Assembly: GCA_025361205.1 (NCBI GenBank)
Contig: JANYAS010000119.1
Coordinates: forward strand, 1 to 64,000
Length of the DNA stretch: 64,000 bases
Direction: 5' to 3'
From: Holophagaceae bacterium
Lineage (GTDB): Bacteria > Acidobacteriota > Holophagae > Holophagales > Holophagaceae
Part shown: piece after piece, positions 1-8,307 of the stretch
Numbering within the stretch: position 1 is the stretch's first letter
How the letters are laid out: each line of letters starts with the position of its first letter
The notes under the pieces: generated by a model
Seen by the model: the letters and a program-made list of their open reading frames with translations, nothing else
Database searches by the model: none
What the model was told of the DNA's origin: nothing
Made by a program: the position numbers and the translations under genes

Positions 1-1457
1 AGGACACCGAGGCTTTCCAGCTTCTGGGCGTGCTGCATCTGGCGTTCCAGCACCTGCCGGGCCCCCTCGCCACTGCGGCGCTCCAGTTCTGCAGAGGCCC
101 GGGCGGAGAAGATCCTCAACAGGGAGGCCACCAGGGAAGGATTGGACAGCGACTGCCGGTTGGTGACGCAAAGGAGGCCCAGGAGGTGGCCATCAGAATC
201 CTTCAGGGGCGTGCCGACATAACTCTTCAAGGTCGTCTCGCGCAGGCCGGGATCCTCGGGAAAGGCTTCCTGGATGCCGGAGGGGAAGACGCAGGTTCCC
301 TCCCGGAGCACCCGTTCACTGGCGCTTCCCGCCAGCGACCACTCGCGGTTTTCTGCGGGTTGCCCGTCCTGGAAAACGGCCAGGGTGCGGATCCAGTCCG
401 AGCCGTCTTTGGATACCTTTTCCCCCACGAAGGCGATGTCCGCCTCCGATGCCATCGCCATTTGGCGCACCAAGTCCTGCAGGAAGGCTCCGCCCGTGGA
501 GACCCCCACCCCTTCGGCCACCTTCAGGATCTGGTCCTCCATGTGCCGTTTTTCTTCCAGTTCCCGTTCGAGGCCGGTGTTCAGTTCCCGGATCTTGGCG
601 GTGGCGCGATCCACTTGGCGCCGGAAGGCCAGAGCTACCAGAATGACCAGGACCAGCGCCGCCAGCGTGCCCAAGCCCGCGTTGATGAGCCAAGGAGGGA
701 TGGCCGTCTTCAACGGCGGGGCCAGCGAACGTTGGATGGCTCGGCTGTAACCCGAACTGGGATTCCGCTTGCCCTCCAAGAGGTAGCTGTCCAGGGATCG
801 CAACAACTCACCGTCCCGGCCCTTCCCCACGGCGAAGAAGATGGCGAAAGGGCTGAAGACCACCGGTGTGCGCTCCACACGGAATTTTGCTTCCTGGGAA
901 TAGCTGAAAAGGTTGTTGGCGACCCCTCCGTCGACCTGCCCGGATTCCACGGCCCGCATCACGTCCTCGGAGGTGTCGAACTCCAAGTAGGTGACAGCTA
1001 AGTTGAACTGGGCGCAGAGGTCGCGAAAGTGCTCGCCATTGACATCACGGCGCATCAGGCCGATGCGGCGATTCTGGACATCCAGCACGGTACGGAGGCC
1101 AGCCTTGGGGTTCGCGTAGAGAATGCTCCAGACTGTGAATGAGGATTCCTTGCCGAAATCCAGGTAGGTGGCCCGTTCAGGGGTAAATCCCACCCCAGTG
1201 ATGAGATCCACCTCTCCCGTGCGGACGCGGTCCAGGCCTTCCTGCCAGGTGCCGGGCACGAAGCGCAGGTCCCAGTTTTCTTTGGAGGCCACTTGCTGGA
1301 GCATCTCCACATAGAAACCCACGGGTTTGCCCTCCTCGCCCATGGCGATGGCCGGGGCATGGGGGAAGACGGCGACATTCACGACCCGCCCTGGGGCTGC
1401 ATCAAGGGAGACCAGCCCTGCTGCCAGCAGGGCGCTGGTCGCCAGGATTCGTCTCAT
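1..1457 (-). CDS. Sensor histidine kinase with periplasmic solute-binding domain, partial (C-terminus outside window)
   Basis: Reading on the minus strand from ATG at 1457, the frame stays open to the window edge, so only the N-terminal 485 or so residues are visible. It begins with a signal peptide (MRRILATSALLAAG), followed by a family-3 periplasmic solute-binding fold (about residues 25-240), a transmembrane helix near 255-280 (TLAALVLVILVALAF), a short coiled linker and a GAF-like domain (about 310-450). The last visible residues, MQHAQKLESLGV, are the typical lead-in to a HisKA phosphoacceptor helix. I infer that it senses a small ligand in the periplasm and phosphorylates a response regulator. 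The kinase core, and whether it is a hybrid kinase, cannot be seen. Confidence 0.85.
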   Translation of the reverse strand, partial: MRRILATSALLAAGLVSLDAAPGRVVNVAVFPHAPAIAMGEEGKPVGFYVEMLQQVASKENWDLRFVPGTWQEGLDRVRTGEVDLITGVGFTPERATYLDFGKESSFTVWSILYANPKAGLRTVLDVQNRRIGLMRRDVNGEHFRDLCAQFNLAVTYLEFDTSEDVMRAVESGQVDGGVANNLFSYSQEAKFRVERTPVVFSPFAIFFAVGKGRDGELLRSLDSYLLEGKRNPSSGYSRAIQRSLAPPLKTAIPPWLINAGLGTLAALVLVILVALAFRRQVDRATAKIRELNTGLERELEEKRHMEDQILKVAEGVGVSTGGAFLQDLVRQMAMASEADIAFVGEKVSKDGSDWIRTLAVFQDGQPAENREWSLAGSASERVLREGTCVFPSGIQEAFPEDPGLRETTLKSYVGTPLKDSDGHLLGLLCVTNRQSLSNPSLVASLLRIFSARASAELERRSGEGARQVLERQMQHAQKLESLGV

Positions 1458-1547
1458 CCGTAATGGTATAAAACTGGTTTGGAACATATCCCTGCCTAGG
1501 ATCCTATCGGTCGAGGGCTTTCGGTACCTGAGTTTGATCAGGCTGGC

Positions 1548-2858
1548 TTAATCCAGAGTGGCCTTCCGCTCGCCGTCCTTCCAGCGCAGACGAAGGCCGG
1601 ATCCAGCGGGCAGGGCCTTGGCCCGGGTGACGGGCCGGCCGTCCGGCCCGAGGGCCAGCACAAACCCCCGCTGCAAGGGGCCGGTGGGGTCCAGGCCCTG
1701 GAGCCGTTCCGACAGCACCGCGAGCCGCTGGTCCAGCTTCTGGAGGGCACGGGCCGTCGCGGGGGCCAGACGCCGCTGGGCCTCGCGAACCCGTGGCAGA
1801 TCCTCCTCTCCGGCGGCGAGGGTCCCGGTATGGCGCAGCCTTTGCCGGAGGAGGGCCATTCGCATCGCCGCGCCGTCCAGAGTCCGGCTGGGGTGGGCCA
1901 GGGCCAGACGCTGGCCCAGGCCCGCGAACCGGGCTGAGGTGGCCCGTAGGGGATCGGTCCGCTGCAGGCCCTGGTCCACCAGGAGGTTGAGGGTGGTCTC
2001 CACGCCCCGCAGCCGCCAGAGGACCTTGGCGGTGAGGGCCTCCCCGCGCCGGCGCAGGTCCGCGCCCAGGGCCTCGCGGTCCGGGGTGGCCAGTTCTGCG
2101 GCCTGGCTGGGCGTGGCGGCCCGGCGATCGGCGGCGAAGTCCACCAGGGTCGTGTCGATCTCATGGCCCACCCCCGTGATGACGGGAATGCGGCACTCCG
2201 CCACGGCCTGCACCAGGGCGGGGTCGTTGAACGCCCACAGATCCTCCAGGCTGCCCCCGCCGCGCACCAGCAGCAGGGCCTCGCAGCCCCAGTGGGGGTC
2301 CTGGAGCTCCTGGATGGCCAGCAGGGTTTCCGGCACGCAGCGGTCGCCCTGGGCGGCCGCGGCCATGATGAGCAGGTCGATGCCCGGCGCCCGCCGGCCG
2401 GTCACTTCGAGCACATCGTGCAGGGCCGCGCCGCCGAGGGCCACCACGACGCCCAGTTTCCGGGGGAACCGGGGCAGGGGCCGCTTGGGCTGGTCGAAGA
2501 GGCCCTGGGCGCGCAATTCGGCTTCCAGTTGCCGCAGGCGGGCCTGGAGATCCCCCGCCCCGGCAAGTTCGCAATGGGTCACCGCCAGGGTGAGGGTGCC
2601 GCCCGCGACATAGAGGTTCAGGCTGCCCTTCAGCACCACACGCTGGCCGTCCGCGGGACGGTGTTGCAGGAACCGCTGCTGGCTGACCCAGACGGCACAG
2701 GAAAGGGCCGCACCTTCCTCCTTCAACGTGAAGTACCAATGCTTCCCCGAACTGCGGAAGTTGGACACCTCGCCCACCACACAGACCGCGGAGAAGGGTG
2801 GTTCCAGGCGGGCCTTGACCTGCTCCAGCAGGCGTTTAACAGAGAGGGGTGCATCCAT
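1548..2858 (-). CDS. xseA: Exodeoxyribonuclease VII large subunit
   Basis: The 436-residue protein matches XseA along its whole length: an N-terminal OB-fold (VCVVGEVSNF, KHWYFTLK), the central nuclease domain with the conserved segments RGGGSLEDLWAFND and GVGHEIDTTLVDFAADRRAATPS, and a long C-terminal coiled region. With XseB it degrades single-stranded DNA to oligonucleotides in the cytoplasm. The frame is open upstream to 3218, but the family alignment begins at MDAPLSVKRLLEQ, so the ATG at 2858 is chosen. No xseB is adjacent. It is divergent from the permease at 3081, so the roughly 220 bp between them should carry both promoters. Confidence 0.95.
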   Translation of the reverse strand: MDAPLSVKRLLEQVKARLEPPFSAVCVVGEVSNFRSSGKHWYFTLKEEGAALSCAVWVSQQRFLQHRPADGQRVVLKGSLNLYVAGGTLTLAVTHCELAGAGDLQARLRQLEAELRAQGLFDQPKRPLPRFPRKLGVVVALGGAALHDVLEVTGRRAPGIDLLIMAAAAQGDRCVPETLLAIQELQDPHWGCEALLLVRGGGSLEDLWAFNDPALVQAVAECRIPVITGVGHEIDTTLVDFAADRRAATPSQAAELATPDREALGADLRRRGEALTAKVLWRLRGVETTLNLLVDQGLQRTDPLRATSARFAGLGQRLALAHPSRTLDGAAMRMALLRQRLRHTGTLAAGEEDLPRVREAQRRLAPATARALQKLDQRLAVLSERLQGLDPTGPLQRGFVLALGPDGRPVTRAKALPAGSGLRLRWKDGERKATLD

Positions 2859-3080
2859 CCCAGCATCTTCGCATGGGCTTTCGAATCGGACTTTCCAGGG
2901 GGAAGGCTTTATCTGGACCAAATGGGGTCGGCTGGACCTAACGGAAAAATCCTGGCGACGCACGGCAGGACTAAGGGAGAACTCTTTATGAGTATCAGAC
3001 CTCGTTCCTTGATGCTTTTTGGGTTTGGTGGTCAGACCATCCTCGGCTACTGTTCTTGGCAACTGATCCGGAGGTAGACA

Positions 3081-4706
3081 ATGTTGCTGGGTGCCCTTGC
3101 GGCCACGCTGCCACTTATCGTTTTGCTCATCGGCATTCCGCTGATGATGAAACCCGCCGCGAAGGTGGCGCCCATCGCGTGGCTGGTGACCGTGCTCACC
3201 GCCATCCTCGTCTTCCACTTCCCGGTAAAGGTGACCCTGCTAGCGGCCCTCCAGGGCGGCATCACGGGCCTCTTCCCCATCATGTACATTCCTTTCGGCG
3301 CGTTGGTGGTCTACAACGTGCTGAAGGTCACGGGCTGGATGGACAAAATGCAGGGCGCCATGGCGAACCTGACCATCGACCGTCGCGCCCAGGCCCTGCT
3401 CATCGCCTTCGGTTTCGGCGCCTTCCTCGAAGGCATCTGCGGCTTCGGCGCGCCGGTGGCCATTCCAGCAAGCATCCTCATCGGCCTCGGCTACAACCCG
3501 ATGATGGCGGCGCTGGTGTGCCTCGTGGCCAACACGGGCCCAGTGCCCTTCGGCTCCCTGGCCATCCCCACCGTGACCCTGGCCAAGACCACCGGCCTGG
3601 ACGTGATGAAGCTCTCCCAGATGACGGGCCGCTTCATGGCGCCCTTGGCGCTGATCATGGCCTTCGCCACGGTCTACGCCATGTCCAAATTCAAGGGCCT
3701 GAAGGGCGCCATCGGCACCATCCTGGTGGCCGGCTTGAGCTTCTCCATCACCGAGTTCCTCGTCTCGAACTTCATCGGCGCCGATCTCACCTCGGTGCTG
3801 GCGGGTCTCGCCTGCCTGGTAGCCACCGCCACCTACCTGAAGTTCCAGAAGCACCCCCAGCCCTGGCTCTTCGAGGGCGATGCCCCGGCCGATACCACAC
3901 CCAAGGCCTTCCGCTTCAAGGAGCTGTTCCTCTCCTGGTTGCCCTACCTGCTCCTGGCCGTGCTGGTCATCGCCGTGAACCTGCCCAAGACCAAGCCCCT
4001 CTTCAACGGCAGCGCCGCGAGCTGGCACTGGGTGCTCGTCAAGTTCCAGATCTACAATCCCGGCAAGCTCTACTCCTTCACCTGGCTGCAGAGCCCCGGC
4101 ACCATCATGCTCATCGCCGGGATCATCGCCTTCCCCTTCATGGGCATCAAGTATTCGGTGATGGGCGAGCAGTTCGGCAAGACCTTCAAGCAGATGATCC
4201 CCTCTTTCATTGCGGTGGCCTGCATTCTCTCCATCGCCGAGGTGATGAACCTGACCCTGCCCATCCTCGATCCCAAGACCAAACTGGCGGTGGTGGGCGA
4301 CCTGGCCTTCAAGCAGATCTCCATGGTGGCCACCCTGGCCAACGGCATCGTGGCGATGGTGAGCAAGCACATCTTCCCGTTCCTGAGTCCGCTCTTCGGC
4401 ACCATCGGCGTGTTCCTCACGGGCAGCAATACCTCGGCCAATGCGTTGTTCGGCAACCTGCAGAAGCTCACGGCGCAGGGCATGGGTCTGTCCGACATCC
4501 TCATGGCTTCGGCCGGTAGCGCGGGCGCTTCCGCGGGCAAGATGATCTCGCCTCAGAGCATCGTCATCGCAGCCACGGCCGTGGGTCTGGCGGGCAAGGA
4601 GGGCCTCATCATGCGGCAGACGATCAAGTACACGATCCCCTACGTGCTTCTGCTCGGTCTCATGGCGTTCGGGTTCGCGTTCCTGTTCCCGGGACTGGTC
4701 CCCTGA
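3081..4706 (+). CDS. lctP: L-lactate permease family transporter (LctP/LldP), first paralogue
   Basis: This 541-residue integral inner-membrane protein has about 12-14 hydrophobic segments. It carries the LctP family signatures EGICGFGAPVAIPASILIGLGY, NTGPVPFGSLAIPTVTLA, and near the C-terminus FLTGSNTSANALFGNLQ and SAGASAGKMISPQSIVIA. The family imports L-/D-lactate and glycolate with protons. A strong Shine-Dalgarno (GGAGG) lies about 8 nt before the ATG. It is followed after about 180 bp by glycerate kinase, and a second LctP paralogue lies at 8308. That context favours a role in hydroxy-acid uptake; the substrate is inferred. Confidence 0.93.
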   Translation: MLLGALAATLPLIVLLIGIPLMMKPAAKVAPIAWLVTVLTAILVFHFPVKVTLLAALQGGITGLFPIMYIPFGALVVYNVLKVTGWMDKMQGAMANLTIDRRAQALLIAFGFGAFLEGICGFGAPVAIPASILIGLGYNPMMAALVCLVANTGPVPFGSLAIPTVTLAKTTGLDVMKLSQMTGRFMAPLALIMAFATVYAMSKFKGLKGAIGTILVAGLSFSITEFLVSNFIGADLTSVLAGLACLVATATYLKFQKHPQPWLFEGDAPADTTPKAFRFKELFLSWLPYLLLAVLVIAVNLPKTKPLFNGSAASWHWVLVKFQIYNPGKLYSFTWLQSPGTIMLIAGIIAFPFMGIKYSVMGEQFGKTFKQMIPSFIAVACILSIAEVMNLTLPILDPKTKLAVVGDLAFKQISMVATLANGIVAMVSKHIFPFLSPLFGTIGVFLTGSNTSANALFGNLQKLTAQGMGLSDILMASAGSAGASAGKMISPQSIVIAATAVGLAGKEGLIMRQTIKYTIPYVLLLGLMAFGFAFLFPGLVP

Positions 4707-4740
4707 TCGGGAAACCCACCCCAAAGACTGAAAATATGAG

Positions 4741-4840
4741 CCACAAAGGGCACAAAGAACACAAAGGCAGATGCCCCAGGAGGGCTGCCTCGCGTTTTCC
4801 TCTGCGTTCTCTGTGTTCTTTGGGGCCCCTTTCGTTTTCT
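4741..4840. repeat. Intergenic repeat family C, copy 1 (CACAAAG type)
   Basis: An imperfect inverted repeat. The left half is built of CACAAAGGGCACAAAGAACACAAAGG words, and the right half reads TTCTCTGTGTTCTTTGGGG, its approximate complement. It lies between the permease stop and glycerate kinase. A related copy on the other orientation is at about 63074-63140. Confidence 0.75.
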
Positions 4841-4889
4841 GCGGTGATCTGTTGTCGAATCCATTTCCTGTGCATGTGAGGTGAGCCGA

Positions 4890-6047
4890 ATGCGCATCAT
4901 CGTGGCTCCCGATTCGTACAAAGGCAGCGTGTCGGCCCTTGGTGTCGCCGAGGCCATGGAGCGCGGCATCCATGCCGTTTTCCCTGGGGCCCAGGTAATC
5001 AAGGTGCCCATCGCCGATGGCGGCGAGGGCACCGTCGAGGCCCTGGTGGCGGCCACGGGCGGGCGGTTGCTGCACGCGGAGGTGCGTGGGCCACTGGGCG
5101 AGCCGGTGCAGGCCCACTGGGGGACCTCCGGCGACGGTGCCACCGCCTTCCTGGAGATGGCCTCGGCCTCGGGCCTGCCCCTGGTGCCGAAGGAGCGGCG
5201 CGATCCCCGCCTGACCAGCACCTTCGGCACGGGTGAGCTGATGAAGGCGGCCCTCGACGCCGGGTTTCGTAAGCTGGTCATCGGCATCGGCGGCAGCGCC
5301 ACCAACGACGGGGGCACTGGCATGGCTCGGGCTCTGGGCGCGCGCTTCCTGGATGCCGAGGGCCAGGACCTGCCCGAAGGGGGCGCGGCCCTGGCCCGCC
5401 TCGTCCGCATCGATCTATCGGGCTTGGACCCGCGCCTGACCGAGGCCAGTATTCTCGTGGCCTGCGACGTGGACAACCCCCTTTGCGGCCCCCGGGGCGC
5501 CTCCGCGGTCTATGGTCCGCAGAAGGGCGCCACACCGGAGATGGTGCAGGAACTGGACGCTGCCTTGGGCGTCTTCGCCCACGTGGCCGCCGCCGCCACG
5601 GGTCGAGATATCGCGCTCAAACCAGGTGCGGGCGCGGCGGGCGGCCTGGGGGCCGGGCTGCTGTTCTTCACGCCCGCCAGCCTCCGTCCCGGGGTATCCA
5701 TCGTGCTCGAAACCACCGGCTTCGAGGCCCTGGTCCAGGGCGCCGATCTGGTCATTACAGGTGAGGGCCGCACGGACTTTCAGACCGCCATGGGCAAGGC
5801 CCCCGTGGGTGTCGCTGCGGTGGCCCAGCGGCACGGTGTGCCCGTGGTCTGCCTATCGGGCGGCCTGGGCGAAGGGGCCGACGAGGTGCTCGCCTGCGGC
5901 ATCGACGCCCTCGCCACCACCGTGCCCCAGCCCATGACCCTGGAGGCCGCCATGAGTCAAGGTGCCCTTCTGGTTGAAGCCGCCACCGCCCGGGTGTGCC
6001 GTCTGCTGAAGGTGGGCATGTCCATGCGTGGGGCGGGCCTCATTTGA
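4890..6047 (+). CDS. glxK: Glycerate kinase (GK-II/GarK-GlxK type)
   Basis: The 385-residue protein starts MRIIVAPDSYKGS and contains the glycerate kinase type-2 signatures ADGGEGTVEAL, GIGGSATNDGGTGMARALGA, ACDVDNPLCGPRGASAVYGPQKGA and DLVITGEGRTDFQT. It phosphorylates D-glycerate with ATP, giving 2- or 3-phosphoglycerate, and links glyoxylate-derived glycerate to glycolysis. An in-frame GTG lies 9 nt upstream at 4881, but it sits inside the GAGGTGAG ribosome-binding site of the ATG at 4890, so the ATG is chosen. Neighbouring permeases and malate synthase suggest an island for glycolate/glyoxylate/lactate use. Confidence 0.93.
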   Translation: MRIIVAPDSYKGSVSALGVAEAMERGIHAVFPGAQVIKVPIADGGEGTVEALVAATGGRLLHAEVRGPLGEPVQAHWGTSGDGATAFLEMASASGLPLVPKERRDPRLTSTFGTGELMKAALDAGFRKLVIGIGGSATNDGGTGMARALGARFLDAEGQDLPEGGAALARLVRIDLSGLDPRLTEASILVACDVDNPLCGPRGASAVYGPQKGATPEMVQELDAALGVFAHVAAAATGRDIALKPGAGAAGGLGAGLLFFTPASLRPGVSIVLETTGFEALVQGADLVITGEGRTDFQTAMGKAPVGVAAVAQRHGVPVVCLSGGLGEGADEVLACGIDALATTVPQPMTLEAAMSQGALLVEAATARVCRLLKVGMSMRGAGLI

Positions 6048-6082
6048 TTCCTGACGGCCGTGGACGAGCTGTCTCACAGTTT

Positions 6083-6123
6083 GAATCCTGTTAATCAAGC
6101 CTTTCATCCTGTTAATCCTGTCC
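6083..6123. repeat. Intergenic repeat family A, copy 1 (AATCCTGTTAATC type)
   Basis: Two near-direct copies of an AATCCTGTTAATC / ATCCTGTTAATCCTGTC word between the convergent glycerate kinase and malate synthase genes. The adjoining sequence up to about 6170, which carries the malate synthase stop, reads as another repeat-like word (TCCGTGATCCGTGACCC). A fuller copy of family A is at 10215-10320. Confidence 0.7.
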
Positions 6124-6133
6124 CAGCTTTTCC

Positions 6134-8008
6134 TCAAAAATCCACATTCTCCGTGATCCGTGACCCGTCCTTCCGGAACGCCTCCAGGAAGCGCGCCATC
6201 CGCCCCTCCGCAATTTCGAGATCATCAAGTCCGAGGTTGAGGTTCAACAGGTCGATGTACCAGGGAGCCTTCACGTCACTTTGAACGTAGGTCTGGACGA
6301 TGGCCTTGGCGATGGGGAGGGTGGTGTCCTTGGAATCGTCGTGGACGTCGCGGTTGCTGGCTTTGCGGAGCTTGGCGTATTCCTCCTCCAGCAGGCGCGC
6401 GAAAAGGGCGGAGGTGAAGGGGTCCCCGGCGGCGCAGCCCGTCGCCGGATCCGCCTCGGTGAGGGTGGCGCCCTTGTGGATCCACTCCCAGAGGATGGAC
6501 AGCCGGATCTCCCCGGTGGCCATGTCCTCCATGAGGTAGAGAACATCATCGTTGCCGAAATGATCGGCGGGCTTCAGGGCGGCCGCCTGGAAGCCCCGGA
6601 GGAAGGCGTTGCCGTACTGCAGGCCGACCGAGAGCAGGTCGCGGGCACCGTGGATGGTGCGGGGGGCCGGCTCCAGGAGGGTCAGGCCCGCCGCGTCCTC
6701 GGGGCCATAGGTCAGCGCCGGGAAGGCCCTGCCCAGCTGGTTGGCCTGGCCCACTTGCTCCCAGATGGGACGGACGATGTGGACCATCTTCCAGTGGGCC
6801 ACCCACTTTCCGGAGGCGCCCTCCCGCTGCTCGCGCTCGGCGCCCGCCACCGCCCGCTTCATGCTCGCGGCGACGCCGGCTTCGGAACCCACGGGGATGT
6901 TGGGCTCCATCCCGCCCTGCCACAGGGCGCAGCGGCCGTTGCGATCGGGGGTGTTCATGGCGCGGCGCACCCGATCCTCGTAATTCCGCATATAGGCATA
7001 AGTCATGACGATGATGTCGATGTTGGGGTTCACGAAGGTCCGGTCCCAGGCCATGGCGTCCGACACGCTGTTGATGTAGTCCCAGCGCCCCGTGTTGAAC
7101 CCCACGAAGTGGGGCGAGAGGGCGGCCCGGATTTCCATGAGCTGGAAGCACTGCTCGAGCTGCTCCACGAGCACGTAGACCTTGATGGTGCCGACCGGGA
7201 GACCCAGGTGGGCTTCCAGCGCCAGGAGCATGGCGTTCCAGAGGGCGGCCTCCTCCGCAGTCTGAATCTTGGGCAGGTAATAGACGATGCTGTGTCCCGC
7301 CGCCCGCAGCTTGGCGTGGTTGTTCACCGCGAAGAGCACCAGGTCGGCGATGGAAGCGGAGAAGCCCCCGTCCTGGAGGCGGATGTGGCGGTCATCCAGG
7401 TGGAGGCCCCGGGCCCGATAGAGCACGGTGGTGAAGTCCAGCTGGGCGCGCCAGTCGGTGATGATCGGGCGCCCGAAGAAGCCCTGGGCCCAAGTGTTCA
7501 TCTCCGCGGCGACCTCCTCGGCCACCTCCAGGAAGATCGGGTCCTGGGCGAGGGCCAGCTTGAGGTTGCGGTGGTTGTCCAGGGACATGGTGTCCACCTG
7601 GCCCAGGGCGTCCTCACCGTCAAACATCCACCCGTCGGCGCCGGACAGCAACGCATAGGCCACATTGCGGATGCCTGAGCGAAGGTCGGAACGCGGCTTG
7701 GTGGCTGGCCCGGTGCCCTGAATCCACTGGCGAGTGAGGTCCGGCGGGATCACGGCGCCGTCAAAGTTCCCGGCCCGGGCGTCGGCGACGGTGATGCTGG
7801 TCCCCGGGATCAGGGCAGCGGGATCGAGGAAACCGATCCGTTCGCCCTTTTCAAACCGGTGCTTCCGGCGGGCGGTCCGCGCGGCCATCAGCTCGCGGCG
7901 GCGTTGGTTGAGGGGGGCCAGGACCTCCAGGGCGCGAAGGACTTCCGGCGTGTAGACCTCGGGGTAGTCCGTGAGAATCCCTGAGCGAAATTCGAGGGGC
8001 GTAGTCAT
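6134..8008 (-). CDS. aceB: Malate synthase
   Basis: The 624-residue protein has the malate synthase TIM-barrel signatures: DGWMFDGEDALGQ, RARGLHLDDRH, YYLPKIQTAEEAALWN, VYVLVEQLEQCFQLMEI, FNTGRWDYINS and KWVAHWKMVHI. It condenses glyoxylate with acetyl-CoA to malate in the cytoplasm. The start MTTPLEF (8008) has a GGAGG site 7 nt upstream; the frame extends further but without family similarity. It is longer than the roughly 530 residues usual for isoform A. The last residues (RITENVDF) are encoded inside repeat-like DNA shared with the intergenic region. It is divergent from the second permease. No isocitrate lyase is nearby, so it may serve glycolate-derived glyoxylate. Confidence 0.9.
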   Translation of the reverse strand: MTTPLEFRSGILTDYPEVYTPEVLRALEVLAPLNQRRRELMAARTARRKHRFEKGERIGFLDPAALIPGTSITVADARAGNFDGAVIPPDLTRQWIQGTGPATKPRSDLRSGIRNVAYALLSGADGWMFDGEDALGQVDTMSLDNHRNLKLALAQDPIFLEVAEEVAAEMNTWAQGFFGRPIITDWRAQLDFTTVLYRARGLHLDDRHIRLQDGGFSASIADLVLFAVNNHAKLRAAGHSIVYYLPKIQTAEEAALWNAMLLALEAHLGLPVGTIKVYVLVEQLEQCFQLMEIRAALSPHFVGFNTGRWDYINSVSDAMAWDRTFVNPNIDIIVMTYAYMRNYEDRVRRAMNTPDRNGRCALWQGGMEPNIPVGSEAGVAASMKRAVAGAEREQREGASGKWVAHWKMVHIVRPIWEQVGQANQLGRAFPALTYGPEDAAGLTLLEPAPRTIHGARDLLSVGLQYGNAFLRGFQAAALKPADHFGNDDVLYLMEDMATGEIRLSILWEWIHKGATLTEADPATGCAAGDPFTSALFARLLEEEYAKLRKASNRDVHDDSKDTTLPIAKAIVQTYVQSDVKAPWYIDLLNLNLGLDDLEIAEGRMARFLEAFRKDGSRITENVDF

Positions 8009-8307
8009 GGTGGGCCTCCGTATCGGGCGCCTGGCAGGCTGGATCCCCCATTCTCTGCGGAAACCGGTGAAAGAGGAGACCCCTTTGGGTTTCGTTCGCC
8101 TGCATTGATTTCGAAAAAGATCTCCAGATCGCCCATTGACTTCCCCGTGGTCCCAGAACAAAATCCAGACCAAATTCACACCCAGCTCTTTTTCCGAACC
8201 TCTGGCGGCAGGCAACCCGGCGTCCTATCGCCGGAGCGCCTTCGGTCTCGTGCCTCTGCGCGCGGGATCGGGCTGGTGCCGCGTTGCAGGACTCCTTGGG
8301 AGGCAAC
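8009..8307. promoter_or_regulatory. Divergent promoter region of malate synthase and second permease
   Basis: About 300 bp without a gene separates the divergent aceB and lctP starts. The right half, transcribed toward the permease, contains a perfect 6-bp hairpin (CCGGCG TCCTAT CGCCGG, 8217-8234) and further GC-rich complementary stretches, so a structured 5' leader is possible. I do not recognise a known riboswitch class. Confidence 0.45.

Noticed and set aside
316..693. Minus-strand ORF of 125 codons
   Set aside because: Out of frame with the real sensor kinase on the same strand, which runs open from 1457 to the window edge and has clear domains.
3240..5117. Minus-strand ORF of 625 codons overlapping lctP and glycerate kinase
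   Set aside because: High-GC shadow of the real plus-strand genes: His/Gly/Glu-rich composition, no domain, no start context.
6281..7678. Plus-strand ORF of 465 codons opposite malate synthase
   Set aside because: Codon shadow rich in Gly, Val, His and Asp; the minus strand encodes a full-length malate synthase.
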